DNA of 64,000 nucleotides from Nitratireductor mangrovi. GTDB taxonomy: Bacteria > Pseudomonadota > Alphaproteobacteria > Rhizobiales > Rhizobiaceae. Positions 8,937 to 17,751 of this stretch are shown here, one piece after another. The stretch covers positions 2,108,001 to 2,172,000 of the forward strand of contig NZ_CP042301.2 of NCBI RefSeq assembly GCF_007922615.2, written 5' to 3'. A program made the translations under genes and the position numbers. The first letter of the stretch is position 1; the number at the start of each line of letters is the position of its first letter. The notes beneath the pieces were generated by a model that worked only from the letters and a program-made list of their open reading frames with translations, was not told where the DNA came from and made no database searches.

Positions 8937-10016
8937 CTATGCCGCGTCGAAATCGAGCACCAGCTTCTGCGACAGCGGCCGCGTCTGGCAGGCAAGGGTG
9001 AAGCCGGCCTCGATTTCCCACGGCTCCAGCGAGAAGTTGACCGCCATCTCGGTCTGCCCCTCGACGACGCGGCACCGGCAGGTGCAGCACATGCCGCCGG
9101 CACAGGAATACGGAAGCTCGATCCCGGCCTCGTGCGCCGCGTCGAGCACGTTGGCCGCCCCTTCGCCCATCGGGAACTCGCGCCGCATGCCGTCGAGCAC
9201 GACCTCGATGGCGACCCCGTCGGCGGCGGCCTTCTTCGCCGCCTTCGACGGCGCGCGCGGCCGCGGCGCTTCGCCGGACGGCGTGAAGCGCTCGAAACGG
9301 ATGCGGTCCTCGTCGACGCCGTAAGTCTTCAGCGTCGTGGCGACGTCGTCGATCATCTCGCCCGGCCCGCACAAAAAGACGCCGTCGGAGCCCAACGGGT
9401 CGATCAACCCGCGCTCGGAGAGCATCTCGATGCGTGCGCCGTCGATGCGGCCGTTCAGGAGGTCGACGTCCTGTTTTTCGCGCGACAGCAGATGCACCAG
9501 TGAAAATCGGCGCAGGTGCCGGTCCTTCAGGTCCTCCAGTTCCTCGCGGAACATGATCGTCTCGGTCGAGCGGTTCCCGTAGACGAGCGTCACGGTCGAA
9601 TCCGGTTCGTGCCCGAGCACCGTCTTGGCGATCGACAGCATCGGCGTGATGCCGGAGCCCGATGCGATCAGCAGATAGTCGTGGCGCGGCCCGGCCAGAG
9701 AGGTGAAGCGCCCTTCCGGCGGCATGACACGGATGGTGTCGCCGACCGCCAGCCTGTCGTTGACGAAGCGCGAAAAGCGCCCGTCGGCGACCTTCTTGAC
9801 TCCGACCTTGAGCTGCGCGTCGCCCGGGGCCGAGCAGATCGAATAGGAGCGGCGTACGTCCTCGCCGTCGAGGCTCGTCGCCAGCGTCAGGTACTGGCCG
9901 GGCTTGAAGCGGAACGTCTCGCGCAGATCCTCGGGCAGGTCGAAGGCGATCGCGACGGCTTCCGGGGTCTGGCGCTCGATCGCCGAAACGGTCAGGTCGT
10001 GAAATCGGGGGGCCAT
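8937..10016 (-). CDS. paaE: Phenylacetyl-CoA 1,2-epoxidase reductase subunit PaaE
   Basis: This 359-residue protein has a ferredoxin-NADP reductase-type N-terminal part (FAD motif RRSYSICS, NAD-binding GSGITPMLS) and a C-terminal plant-type [2Fe-2S] ferredoxin with Cys305, Cys310, Cys313 and Cys343. In the family it passes electrons from NADPH to the PaaABC oxygenase that forms ring-1,2-epoxyphenylacetyl-CoA. The start at 10016 follows GGAG; upstream codons in frame overlap paaD. It is the last gene of paaABCDE. The linker between the reductase and ferredoxin parts is Lys/Ala-rich (APSKAAKKAA). Confidence 0.95.
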   Translation of the reverse strand: MAPRFHDLTVSAIERQTPEAVAIAFDLPEDLRETFRFKPGQYLTLATSLDGEDVRRSYSICSAPGDAQLKVGVKKVADGRFSRFVNDRLAVGDTIRVMPPEGRFTSLAGPRHDYLLIASGSGITPMLSIAKTVLGHEPDSTVTLVYGNRSTETIMFREELEDLKDRHLRRFSLVHLLSREKQDVDLLNGRIDGARIEMLSERGLIDPLGSDGVFLCGPGEMIDDVATTLKTYGVDEDRIRFERFTPSGEAPRPRAPSKAAKKAAADGVAIEVVLDGMRREFPMGEGAANVLDAAHEAGIELPYSCAGGMCCTCRCRVVEGQTEMAVNFSLEPWEIEAGFTLACQTRPLSQKLVLDFDAA

Positions 10017-10056
10017 GGTCAACTCCAGCAGAGCGCGCAACGCCGGTTCGCGGCGC

Positions 10057-10578
10057 TCAGATGCATTTGAAATAGTCGAACGGTTCGCGGCAGGCGGTGC
10101 AGCGATAGTGCGCCTTGCAGGGCGTGGACCCGAATTCGGAGACCCGCTCGGTTTCCTCGGAGTCGCATCGCGGACAGGAAACGACAGTCTCGCCGAACAG
10201 CGCCCGGATCGAATTGGAGCCTTCGACCGGCGGCGCGATGCCATAGGCGCGCAACTTCTCGCGGCCTTCCGCGGTGATCCAGTCGGTCGTCCATGCAGGC
10301 GAGATCACCCGCTCCACGCGCGCCTCGAACCCTGCCTCACGCAGCGCGGTCTCCACTGCCAGCTCGATCGCCAGCGTCGCCGGGCAGCCGGAATAGGTCG
10401 GCGTCACTTTCGCCACGGCGACATCGCCGTCCATTTCGACCGAGCGCAGGATGCCGAGATCGGCCACCGTGACACATGGCACCTCGGGATCGGGCACCGA
10501 CGCGGCGGCGGCCCAGGCGCGGCTTCTCTCCTCCCCGCGAGTGGGCAGAAAGGCGGCTGCCGGCGCTTCCATCACCAT
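10057..10578 (-). CDS. paaD: PaaD, iron-sulfur assembly factor of the phenylacetyl-CoA epoxidase
   Basis: This 173-residue protein combines a MIP18/DUF59 domain (DPEVPCVTVADLGI, TPTYSGCPA with Cys65) and a C-terminal zinc-ribbon-like set of cysteines: Cys135, Cys138, Cys160, Cys163. PaaD proteins are needed for maturation of the epoxidase system, probably for Fe-S insertion in PaaE. The ATG at 10578 follows GGGAG and overlaps the paaC stop, so translation is coupled. The order paaC-paaD-paaE is the standard one. Confidence 0.93.
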   Translation of the reverse strand: MVMEAPAAAFLPTRGEERSRAWAAAASVPDPEVPCVTVADLGILRSVEMDGDVAVAKVTPTYSGCPATLAIELAVETALREAGFEARVERVISPAWTTDWITAEGREKLRAYGIAPPVEGSNSIRALFGETVVSCPRCDSEETERVSEFGSTPCKAHYRCTACREPFDYFKCI

Positions 10579-11348
10579 ACCGCTCCCGGATAAGTGCGCT
10601 GCATGTGCTGCAGGTCGGCGAGCAGGAAGCCCATCGCCTCCCCGTGCCGGCCTTCGCGCCCCCCGCGCTGGGCGAACGGCGCCTGCACGAAGTCGAGCCC
10701 GGCCTCGGCAAAGATGGCGCCAACGGTGCGGTCGAACGGGTCGCGCAAGGTCGACGGGTCGGGTGCAATACCGGCCGCGGCCACGGCCTCGGTCACCGCG
10801 TCGCCGTCGAACAGTTCCTCGACATAGGGCGCCAGCGCGTCGACCGCTTCTTCCATTCGCCTGCGGCTCTCCTCGGTGCCGTCGCCGAGCCGCACCACCC
10901 ATTCGCCGGCATGGCGGATGTGGTAGGCGACCTCCTTGACCGCCTTGGCGGCGACCCCCGCAAGCGTCTCGTCGCTGGAACCCGCGGCCTGCTGCCAGAA
11001 CGGCTCCATGAAGGCCGCAAAATAGAGCTGGCGCAGCATGGTGTGGGCGAAGTCGCCATTCGGTCGCTCGACCATCAGGCAGTTGAGATATTCGCGCTCG
11101 CGCCTCAGATAGGCGAAGTCGTCTTCCGTACGCCCCTTGTCCTCGACTTCGGCCGCATATTGATAGAGCGAGCGCGCCTGGCCGATCAGGTCCAGCGCCA
11201 TGTTCGGCATGGCGAGATCTTCCTCCAGCATCGGCGCATGGCCGCACCATTCCGACAGCCGGTGGCCGAGCACAAGATGGTCGTCGGCGAGCCGCAGCAG
11301 GAAAGTGGCCAGCGTGTCGCGGTCGACCGCGTTCTCAATCGCCATCAC
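10572..11348 (-). CDS. paaC: Phenylacetyl-CoA epoxidase structural subunit PaaC
   Basis: This 258-residue all-helical protein of the ferritin-like class contains the family segments DDHLVLGHRLSEWCGHAP, ALDLIGQARSLYQYA and AYHIRHAGEWVVRLGDGTEES. PaaC pairs with PaaA in the (PaaAC)2 core; it has lost the di-iron ligands and is structural. It overlaps paaB by 4 bases at its start and paaD by 7 at its end, so the operon is tightly coupled. Confidence 0.95.
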   Translation of the reverse strand: MMAIENAVDRDTLATFLLRLADDHLVLGHRLSEWCGHAPMLEEDLAMPNMALDLIGQARSLYQYAAEVEDKGRTEDDFAYLRREREYLNCLMVERPNGDFAHTMLRQLYFAAFMEPFWQQAAGSSDETLAGVAAKAVKEVAYHIRHAGEWVVRLGDGTEESRRRMEEAVDALAPYVEELFDGDAVTEAVAAAGIAPDPSTLRDPFDRTVGAIFAEAGLDFVQAPFAQRGGREGRHGEAMGFLLADLQHMQRTYPGAVW

Positions 11349-11632
11349 ATGTGCCCCACTTCGTCGGGGATGTCGTAGAAGGTCGGGTGGCGGTAGACCT
11401 TGGTCAGCGCCGGCTCGAAATTCTCATCCTTGCTTTCCGGGTCCGAGGCGGTGATCGCCGACGACGGCACCACCCAGATCGAGACCCCCTCGCCGCGGCG
11501 CGTATAAACGTCGCGAGCGGCCTGGATCGCCATCACCTCGTCGGCGGCGTGCACGGAGCCGCAATGCTTGTGGGCAAGCCCGTTGCGGGGCCGGATAAAG
11601 ACTTCCCAGAGCGGGATTTCGTTCTTTGCCAT
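11345..11632 (-). CDS. paaB: Phenylacetyl-CoA epoxidase subunit PaaB
   Basis: This 95-residue protein matches PaaB throughout: WEVFIRPRNGLAHKHCGSVHA near the N-terminus, the AARDVYTRRGEG segment and RHPTFYDIPDEVGHM at the end. PaaB links two PaaAC units in the epoxidase complex. The start at 11632 gives the usual family length; the in-frame extension upstream overlaps paaA. It lies 5 bases after the paaA stop. Confidence 0.95.
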   Translation of the reverse strand: MAKNEIPLWEVFIRPRNGLAHKHCGSVHAADEVMAIQAARDVYTRRGEGVSIWVVPSSAITASDPESKDENFEPALTKVYRHPTFYDIPDEVGHM

Positions 11633-11637
11633 TCTGG

Positions 11638-12633
11638 TTACTCCGCTGCCAGCTTCGTCGCCTCGCGCCGCGCCCGGCGCTTCTCGGCATGCGCAAGCGC
11701 TGCCTCGCGCACCCATTGGCCGTCCTCCCACGCCTTCCGGCGGGCGACGATGCGTTCGCGGTTCATCGGTCCGCCGCCCTTGACCACGCGCCAGAACTCG
11801 TCCCAGTCGATCTCGCCGAAATCGTAGGAGCCGCGTTCCTCGTTCCATCTGAGGTCAGGGTCGGGGAAGCTCAGGCCCAGATATTCGCCCTGCGGCACGG
11901 TGGCGTCGACGAATTTCTGCCTGAGCTCGTCATTGGTGAAGCGCTTGATCTTCCACTTCATCGACTGGTCGCCATGCTGGCTGTCGGAATCGTGCGGCCC
12001 GAACATCATCAGCGACGGCCACCACCAGCGGTTCAGCGCGTCCTGCGCCATCTCCTTCTGCTCGGGCGTGCCGCGCGCCAGCGTCATCATGATCTCGTAA
12101 CCCTGGCGCTGATGAAAGCTTTCCTCCTTGCAGACCCGGATCATCGCCCGCGCGTAGGGCCCGTAGGAGCAGCGGCAGAGCGGGATCTGGTTCATGATCG
12201 CGGCCCCGTCGACCAGCCAGCCGATGGCGCCGATGTCGGCCCAGGTGAGCGTCGGATAGTTGAAGATGGAGGAATATTTGGCCTTGCCGGAGAGAAGCTC
12301 CTCGGTCATCTGCTCGCGGCTGACGCCCAGCGTCTCGGCCGCCGAATAGAGGTAGAGCCCGTGGCCGCCCTCGTCCTGCACCTTGGCCAGAAGGGCCGCC
12401 TTGCGCCGCAGCGACGGCGCCCGCGTGATCCAGTTGCCCTCCGGCAGCATGCCGACGATCTCGGAATGCGCGTGCTGGCCGATCTGGCGCACCAGCGTCT
12501 TGCGATAGCCTTCCGGCATCGGGTCGTTGGGCTCGATCTTTTCCTCGGCGTCGATGCGCGCCTGGAACGCGGCGAGGAAGGCCTCGTCCTCATCCGTGTC
12601 GGTCTTGGCGCCGATCAGACCCTGACTGTACAT
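11638..12633 (-). CDS. paaA: Phenylacetyl-CoA 1,2-epoxidase catalytic subunit PaaA
   Basis: This 331-residue protein is the di-iron oxygenase subunit. Candidate iron ligands are visible as Glu58, the E88-GG-H91 motif and E171-SF-H174, in two pairs of helices as in other ferritin-like monooxygenases. It puts one oxygen atom on the ring of phenylacetyl-CoA. The ATG at 12633 is preceded by a strong GGAGG. It is the first gene of paaABCDE and faces a thioesterase gene across an AT-rich promoter region. Confidence 0.96.
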   Translation of the reverse strand: MYSQGLIGAKTDTDEDEAFLAAFQARIDAEEKIEPNDPMPEGYRKTLVRQIGQHAHSEIVGMLPEGNWITRAPSLRRKAALLAKVQDEGGHGLYLYSAAETLGVSREQMTEELLSGKAKYSSIFNYPTLTWADIGAIGWLVDGAAIMNQIPLCRCSYGPYARAMIRVCKEESFHQRQGYEIMMTLARGTPEQKEMAQDALNRWWWPSLMMFGPHDSDSQHGDQSMKWKIKRFTNDELRQKFVDATVPQGEYLGLSFPDPDLRWNEERGSYDFGEIDWDEFWRVVKGGGPMNRERIVARRKAWEDGQWVREAALAHAEKRRARREATKLAAE

Positions 12634-12680
12634 GCTGGCTCCTCCGTGGTCGGATGGCGGGATACCCGTCCGATCTTCGA

Positions 12681-12723
12681 TATGTAACAAAAAATCGGAA
12701 AATCTGCAATATTTCGTAACATA
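12681..12723. promoter_or_regulatory. Imperfect inverted repeat in the AT-rich paaA/thioesterase promoter region
   Basis: The 104 bases between the divergent starts contain an AT-rich island. TATGTAAC (12681-12688) and GTAACATA (12716-12723) form inverted arms with one mismatch, centres about 35 bases apart. GTAACA also reads as a direct repeat 32 bases apart, about three helical turns. This is a plausible operator for the nearby PaaX- or TetR-family regulator, but no published site was matched. Confidence 0.35.
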
Positions 12724-12737
12724 CAAATGGAGGGACC

Positions 12738-13157
12738 ATGCCGGATTTCGGAGTAAGCGAGGCCGAGGAAACGCTTGCGCGCGTCTTTGCGCCGTGGATC
12801 GTCGATATGGGGCTGAAACCGCAGGGTTTCGACGCATCGGGCGGCGATTTCCTGCTGCCGGAAAACCCGGCGCTGGTTCATGTCGGCGGCGTGATCTGCG
12901 GCCAGGCGACGGCGGCGGCCGCCGACACCTGCTCGGTGGTGGCGCTGGCGGCCCTGAACGGCCGTTTCCGCATCTGCACCACGGTCGACCTTACCACCCA
13001 TTTCATCCGTCCGCTGAAACCCGGAGCGGTCGAGATCCGCGTCGAGGTGCTCTCCAACGGCCGGCGCATGGCCTACACCCGCGTCGAAATGAAGGCGAAG
13101 GGCGAGGACAAGGTGGCGGTCACGGCGACCAGCGCGTTTGCATATCTGGAGGATTAG
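12738..13157 (+). CDS. PaaI-type hotdog-fold thioesterase
   Basis: This 139-residue hotdog thioesterase has the [20 protein letters not shown] helix with Asp68 as the likely catalytic acid, and the strand [17 protein letters not shown] typical of the 4HBT/PaaI superfamily. It is divergent from paaA and shares its promoter region. A second, truer PaaI lies at 17189-17629. It may release CoA from stalled phenylacetate intermediates or from another aryl/acyl-CoA; the substrate is inferred from context. An AGGGA ribosome site precedes the ATG. Confidence 0.82.
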   Translation: MPDFGVSEAEETLARVFAPWIVDMGLKPQGFDASGGDFLLPENPALVHVGGVICGQATAAAADTCSVVALAALNGRFRICTTVDLTTHFIRPLKPGAVEIRVEVLSNGRRMAYTRVEMKAKGEDKVAVTATSAFAYLED

Positions 13158-13178
13158 CCAACGGCGCGAGCGGTTCCT

Positions 13179-14072
13179 TCAAATCCCGCCGAACCTGCCC
13201 CTGAACCTCTTTGCGTCGACCTGCGCCGGCAGGCCGGAGGCGTCGAGCCAGGCTTCGCTCGGTTCGGCAAGTGCGGCATAGACCGCCTTCACCCGGGCCC
13301 GCGTCATTTCGCCGGGCCAGTCGGCCGGCAGAAGGTCGGCCGGCAGGCCGGGATCGCGCAGCACGATGCGGCGCCAGGAATGGTCAACCAGAACGCGCGC
13401 CGCCATGGCGTCGAGTGGCGAAAGCCGCGCCCCGCGCTCAAGCGCGCGACCAAGCGGCGTCAGTTCCTCGTCGAGCGCCCGGTAGGCCGTGGCCAGTTCA
13501 TCGAGATCCCAGAGCGCGGACAGCTCCGGCGCTTCACGCAGAGCCGTCCCGCGCACGACCAGCAGGCCGGGCGGAATATCCTCGGTCAGTTCCGGGATGT
13601 TGGCGAAGGGCCGGACGAAGGCGCCGGCACCCGCCGCGGCGAAGCCCAACTCGGCCATTGCCTGCTCGCGCCCGGCGCGCGCGCCGTTGGCCCCGCTCGC
13701 CGGCGCCACCGCGACCAGCCAGGTGCCGTCCCACCCGGGCGGGCCGGCGGCATAGATACGCTTGGTGGCGAAATCGAAGGCGTGGCGGCCTTCCTCGGCC
13801 AGACGGTAGAAGGAGTTGCGGCCGTCGCGCTCGCGCTCCAACCAGCAATCGGCGGCGAGGCGCGACATCGCGGTGCGCACCGCGCCGGTCTCGATCCTGA
13901 GCCGCGCCATCAGTTCCTGCAGCACCGACAGGCCGACGCGGCCGCCGCGCGGCACCACCGCATCGCCGAAAAAGGTGACGATCAGCGACCAGACGCGAAG
14001 CCGCCCGCGCCCGTGCAAGGCGTCGATCAGGCCTTCAAGCGCGCTTTCGGCCGAACTCTCCGTGACATCCAT
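13179..14072 (-). CDS. PaaX-family transcriptional regulator
   Basis: This 297-residue protein has the PaaX layout: an N-terminal winged-helix domain (LRVWSLIVTFFGDAVVPRGG, then RIETGAVRTAMSRLAADCWLERER, about residues 25-90), a central Cas2-like/PaaX domain, and a C-terminal domain with LVDHSWRRIVLRDPGLP. PaaX proteins repress phenylacetate genes and are released by phenylacetyl-CoA. ATG 14072 is preferred over a TTG 12 codons upstream. It is convergent with the thioesterase gene, 21 bases apart. A TetR regulator in the same cluster means the division of labour is uncertain. Confidence 0.85.
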   Translation of the reverse strand: MDVTESSAESALEGLIDALHGRGRLRVWSLIVTFFGDAVVPRGGRVGLSVLQELMARLRIETGAVRTAMSRLAADCWLERERDGRNSFYRLAEEGRHAFDFATKRIYAAGPPGWDGTWLVAVAPASGANGARAGREQAMAELGFAAAGAGAFVRPFANIPELTEDIPPGLLVVRGTALREAPELSALWDLDELATAYRALDEELTPLGRALERGARLSPLDAMAARVLVDHSWRRIVLRDPGLPADLLPADWPGEMTRARVKAVYAALAEPSEAWLDASGLPAQVDAKRFRGRFGGI

Positions 14073-14128
14073 GCGAGGCAGATGGCACGGCGACGGCCGG
14101 ATTGGCAAGTTAGCGGGATAGCCTGAAG

Positions 14129-14153
14129 CCGGCTCCGCGCGAAGCGGAGCCGG
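14129..14153. terminator. Perfect 10-bp GC hairpin between the MBL gene and paaX
   Basis: CCGGCTCCGC (14129-14138), loop GCGAA, and GCGGAGCCGG (14144-14153) form a perfect stem. It follows the - strand MBL gene (stop 14189) and precedes the paaX-family start. There is no T-run on either side, so it may be a weak terminator or an mRNA-end stabiliser. Confidence 0.45.
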
Positions 14154-14188
14154 AGACGATTACATGCGCTCGTTGATATCAGTGGCCC

Positions 14189-15145
14189 TCACATCGCCGC
14201 GACGAAGCGGTGGCCGGCGCCGTCCTTTTCCACCATGCCGACGCCCGGATAGCTGAAGTGGTAGCCGAGCAGCTTGATCTTGTCGGTTGCCGCGCGGTCG
14301 ACCAGCGCCTGCCGCGTCTGGATGGCGAGATCGGGAATGGCGTCGAAGCCGAATTTCCAGTCGGGATGCTCGATCGAGACGATCTCGTTGGGCGTCACGT
14401 CGCCGGTGATGATCAGCCCGTCACCGCCCGCGACCTCGAGCGAGATGTGGCCGGGCGTGTGCCCCGGCGTCTCCAACACGGAGATGCCGGAAACGATCTC
14501 GTCGCCGGCCCTGACCATGGTCACGCGGCCTTCAACCGCGGCGAGATCGCGTTGCGCGCCCTTGGCGAAGCCATGCATTTCCTCGGGCAACTGGTTGAAG
14601 ATCTCCGGGTTCATCCAGAAATCCCACTCGGCCGCGCCGACAAAATAGGCGGCGTTCGGGAAGGCGAGCGCATCGCCATCGCCGAGCGTGCCCCAGACAT
14701 GGTCGGGGTGGGCGTGGGTGAAGACGACCTTGGTGATCGAGGCCGGGTCGATGCCGGCATTGGCGAGGTTCTGCGCCAGCTGGCCGGTGGTGTCGGGCTG
14801 GAACTTGCCGCCCGAGCCGTTGTCGACCAGCACGAGGTCGTCACCGGCCTTGATCAGCGGGATGTTGGTCGCCGGCTGCGCCATCTCGGCCCAGCCCATC
14901 TCCTTCGCGATCTCGGACAGTTGCTCGGGCGTGGCGTCCGGCGCCAGAACGTTCATCGGCAGCCGCAGGTCGCCGTCGCTCATCACGGTGATCTCGAAAT
15001 CACCCTGGGTGAAGCTGTGGCGCTTCTCGAGCAGCGCGAAGGCCGACGTTGGGAGTAGCGGGGTGGCGATGAGCGCTGCGCTCCCGGCAAGGAAGCGGCG
15101 GCGGCTCAGGAAATCGATCAGTTCTCTTGCGTCTAATGTGGTCAT
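14189..15145 (-). CDS. Tat-exported metallo-beta-lactamase-fold hydrolase
   Basis: This 318-residue protein begins with a twin-arginine signal (SRRRFLAGSAALIATPLLP, about residues 12-35). The MBL zinc motif is THAHPDH, with later ligands in TPGHTPGH and GDVTPNE and a C-terminal GYHFSYPG histidine. It therefore folds with metals in the cytoplasm and works in the periplasm. The family includes lactonases and other hydrolases; the substrate is unknown. A strong GGGAGG precedes ATG 15145. It sits between two regulators of the phenylacetate region but shows no direct pathway link. Confidence 0.85.
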   Translation of the reverse strand: MTTLDARELIDFLSRRRFLAGSAALIATPLLPTSAFALLEKRHSFTQGDFEITVMSDGDLRLPMNVLAPDATPEQLSEIAKEMGWAEMAQPATNIPLIKAGDDLVLVDNGSGGKFQPDTTGQLAQNLANAGIDPASITKVVFTHAHPDHVWGTLGDGDALAFPNAAYFVGAAEWDFWMNPEIFNQLPEEMHGFAKGAQRDLAAVEGRVTMVRAGDEIVSGISVLETPGHTPGHISLEVAGGDGLIITGDVTPNEIVSIEHPDWKFGFDAIPDLAIQTRQALVDRAATDKIKLLGYHFSYPGVGMVEKDGAGHRFVAAM

Positions 15146-15224
15146 CACAATCCTCCCGAAAAGGGCGTATCGTTGGGATCGCGACGCTAGGCCCGCCGGG
15201 GCGCGACGGGAAATCACAACAAGG

Positions 15225-15845
15225 TCATCGATCCGATGACCTGCCTTCTTCATCGAGTCCGGCCACGCCTCCGACCAGGATCGCAGTCGCGATCCCGGCA
15301 TAGGCGCGGCGGCTGACCGCCCCGCCCTCGCGGAACCACATATAGAACCAGTTGAGCATGCCGAAGAGGCTCATTGTCACCGGCTTCAAAAGCCGCGAGC
15401 CGTCGAAGAGTTCGGGCCGCACGGCGCGGATCGCGTCGGCGAAGCGTTCGACGAGCTGGCGTTCCAGCGCCTTGAGCTGCGCCTGATCGTCCTCGGGCAG
15501 AAGCTGCAGGGCGCCGAGTTGTACCTTGTGCTCGGCGTCGGCGTCCCGGTAGGCCTCGAGCAGTGCCGCGACCAGCGATTCGAGCCGCGCGCGCGGCTGC
15601 GCCTCCGGCTCGTCCGCGGCCTCGACGGCATCAACCAAAGCTTCCAGATGCGTGTTGATGATGTCGAAGAGCAGCGCCTCCTTGGAGGCGTAGTAGTGGT
15701 AGAGCAACGCCTTCGACACGCCGCAATCGGCGGCGAGCGAGGCCATGGAAGCGCGGTCATAGCCGTCGCGCGCGAAGGTCAGCGCCGCCTGGTGCAGAAG
15801 CGCACGGCGCTTGTCGTCATAGTCCTTGGCGCGGGTGCGGGCCAT
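15225..15845 (-). CDS. TetR-family regulator of the phenylacetate cluster (PaaR-like)
   Basis: This 206-residue protein has a TetR helix-turn-helix at about residues 15-60 (ALTFARDGYDRASMASLAADCGVSKALLYHYYASKEAL) and a helical ligand domain containing a C-terminal MLNWFYMWFREGG segment. The ATG shares one base with the stop of paaK upstream, so it is co-translated with a pathway gene. TetR-type PaaR proteins repress paa genes in many bacteria with phenylacetyl-CoA as effector; that role fits here but is inference. Confidence 0.85.
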   Translation of the reverse strand: MARTRAKDYDDKRRALLHQAALTFARDGYDRASMASLAADCGVSKALLYHYYASKEALLFDIINTHLEALVDAVEAADEPEAQPRARLESLVAALLEAYRDADAEHKVQLGALQLLPEDDQAQLKALERQLVERFADAIRAVRPELFDGSRLLKPVTMSLFGMLNWFYMWFREGGAVSRRAYAGIATAILVGGVAGLDEEGRSSDR

Positions 15846-17155
15846 TATCCCTTGGGCCGGTTGTCGAGGATGCGCTGTGCCTTGCCCTGGCTGCGCGCCA
15901 CCTTCTCCGGCTCGGTCACGTCGACCCGGACCGTGATGCCGACCACATCCTTGATGCGTTCGCGCAAAGCCGCCGCAGACGCCTTGCGCGCGTCGGCGCT
16001 GGCATGCGTCACGACCGCCTCGACATGCACCGTCATTTCGTCCATGCGGCCTTCGCGGGTGAGCTCGATCTGGAAGTGCGGCGCCAGCCCGTCGAGCGCC
16101 AGGATCTGCTCCTCGATCTGGGTCGGGAACACGTTGACGCCGCGCAGGATCATCATGTCGTCGGAGCGGCCGGTGATCTTTTCCATGCGCCGCATCGAGC
16201 GCGCCGTGCCCGGCAGCAGCCGGGTCAGGTCGCGCGTGCGGTAGCGGATGATCGGGAAGGCCTCTTTCGACAGCGAGGTGAAGACCAGTTCACCACGCTC
16301 GCCGTCGGCGACCGGCTCGCCGGTCTGCGGGTCGATGATCTCGGGATAGAAATGGTCCTCCCAGATGTGCAGCCCGTCCTTGGTCTCCACGCATTCATTG
16401 GCGACCCCCGGCCCCATCACCTCCGACAGCCCGTAGATGTCGACCGCATGCATGTCGAAGGCCTGCTCGATCTCGCTTCGCATGGCGTTTGTCCACGGTT
16501 CGGCGCCGAAGATGCCGACCTGAAGCGGGCTCTCTCGCGGATCGAGCCCTTGCGCGCGGTATTCGTCCAGGATCGACAGCACATAGGACGGCGTGACCAT
16601 GATCGTAGTGGCGCGGAAATCCTCGATCAGCGTCACCTGCCTTGTCGTCATGCCGCCCGAGACTGGCACCACGGTGCAGCCGAGCTTCTCGGCCCCGTAA
16701 TGCGCGCCGAGCCCGCCGGTGAAAAGCCCGTATCCATAGGCGATATGCACGATGTCGCCCGGCCGCGTGCCCGAGGCGCGCATCGAGCGCGCCATGCAGG
16801 TCGCCCAGACATCGAGGTCGTTTCTCGTATAGCCGACCACGGTCGGCTTGCCGGTCGTGCCCGAGGAGGCGTGGATGCGCATGACCTGCTCGCGCGGCAC
16901 CGCGAACATGCCGAAAGGATAGTTGTCGCGCAAATCGGTCTTGACAGTGAACGGGAACTTCGAAAGGTCCGACAGCGTCTTCAGATCGTCCGGATGCACG
17001 CCCGCATCGTCGAAGCTCTTCTTGTAGAACGGCACATTGGCGTAGGCGTGTTTCAGCGACCATTTCAGCCGCTGGAGCTGCAGCGCCGAAATCTCGTCGC
17101 GCGAGGCGATTTCGATCGGCTCGAGGTCGTCCTTCCTGGGGGTCAGGTCCTTCAT
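15845..17155 (-). CDS. paaK: Phenylacetate-CoA ligase PaaK
   Basis: This 436-residue protein belongs to the adenylate-forming PaaK family. The P-loop-like SSGTTGKPT lies at 97-105, followed by AYGYGLFTGGLGAHYGAE and the YGLSEVMGPG motif, and the C-terminal domain has KITGRSDDMMILRGVNVFPTQIE. It activates phenylacetate to phenylacetyl-CoA with ATP and CoA, the first pathway step. GGGAGGAGCACC upstream gives a strong ribosome site. The order paaI-paaK-tetR on the - strand is an operon. Confidence 0.96.
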   Translation of the reverse strand: MKDLTPRKDDLEPIEIASRDEISALQLQRLKWSLKHAYANVPFYKKSFDDAGVHPDDLKTLSDLSKFPFTVKTDLRDNYPFGMFAVPREQVMRIHASSGTTGKPTVVGYTRNDLDVWATCMARSMRASGTRPGDIVHIAYGYGLFTGGLGAHYGAEKLGCTVVPVSGGMTTRQVTLIEDFRATTIMVTPSYVLSILDEYRAQGLDPRESPLQVGIFGAEPWTNAMRSEIEQAFDMHAVDIYGLSEVMGPGVANECVETKDGLHIWEDHFYPEIIDPQTGEPVADGERGELVFTSLSKEAFPIIRYRTRDLTRLLPGTARSMRRMEKITGRSDDMMILRGVNVFPTQIEEQILALDGLAPHFQIELTREGRMDEMTVHVEAVVTHASADARKASAAALRERIKDVVGITVRVDVTEPEKVARSQGKAQRILDNRPKG

Positions 17156-17188
17156 GGTGCTCCTCCCGAGGCCGGCCGGGCGGCGGCC

Positions 17189-17629
17189 TCAGCCATTCCC
17201 GTCGTCGAAATGCGTGCCGTCGATCATGCGCGAATTGCCGCGAAACTCGGCGATCAGCGTGCCCTTCTGGTCGCTCACCCGCACGTCGTAGATGCCGGAG
17301 CGCCCGAAACGGGCGATCTCGCGCGCTTCCGCCGTCAGCCGGTCGCCGAGCCGGCCCGGCGCGATGAAGGTGATCGAGTTGTGCTGGGCGACGACGATCC
17401 GGTTGTAGGAATTGCAGGCAAAGGCGAAGGCCGAATCCGCCAGCGTGAAGATGTAGCCGCCATGGCAGATGTCGTGGCCGTTGGTGTGATGGGTCTCGAC
17501 CGTCATCGACAAGGTCGCAGTGCCGGGGCCGACCGCGTCGAGGCTGGCGCCAAGCCATTTGGACGCATCGTCGCGCGCCCACATCGCGTCCGCCGACCTG
17601 CGCGCGATCTCTTCCGCCGACAACGCCAT
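17189..17629 (-). CDS. paaI: Hydroxyphenylacetyl-CoA thioesterase PaaI
   Basis: This 146-residue hotdog protein carries the PaaI signature: ETHHTNGHDICHGGYIFTLAD with Asp65 matching the catalytic Asp of PaaI, and the C-terminal RFGRSGIYDVRVSDQ. PaaI hydrolyses dead-end aryl-CoA esters so that the CoA pool is not trapped during phenylacetate degradation. Start 17629 gives the family length and is preceded by GGGAGGGCAGGTG. It leads the paaI-paaK-tetR operon and is divergent from the P450 gene. Confidence 0.92.
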   Translation of the reverse strand: MALSAEEIARRSADAMWARDDASKWLGASLDAVGPGTATLSMTVETHHTNGHDICHGGYIFTLADSAFAFACNSYNRIVVAQHNSITFIAPGRLGDRLTAEAREIARFGRSGIYDVRVSDQKGTLIAEFRGNSRMIDGTHFDDGNG

Positions 17630-17686
17630 CACCTGCCCTCCCCTGACGCGGAACGTCGCCGCGCTCGTCTTTACGATCTTGCATAA

Positions 17687-17700
17687 ACCGGCCGGACGGT
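17687..17700. promoter_or_regulatory. Possible operator between paaI and the P450 gene
   Basis: ACCG (17687-17690) and CGGT (17697-17700) form a short inverted repeat around GCCGGA in the 122-base divergent region. An AT-rich stretch (TCAATAATACTT) follows directly. A TetR regulator could bind here, but the arms are only 4 bp and chance is a real alternative. Confidence 0.2.
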
Positions 17701-17751
17701 CAATAATACTTTCGGAAGCTGCGCCGGCCCGCGCGGCCTTGTTCAGGGAGG

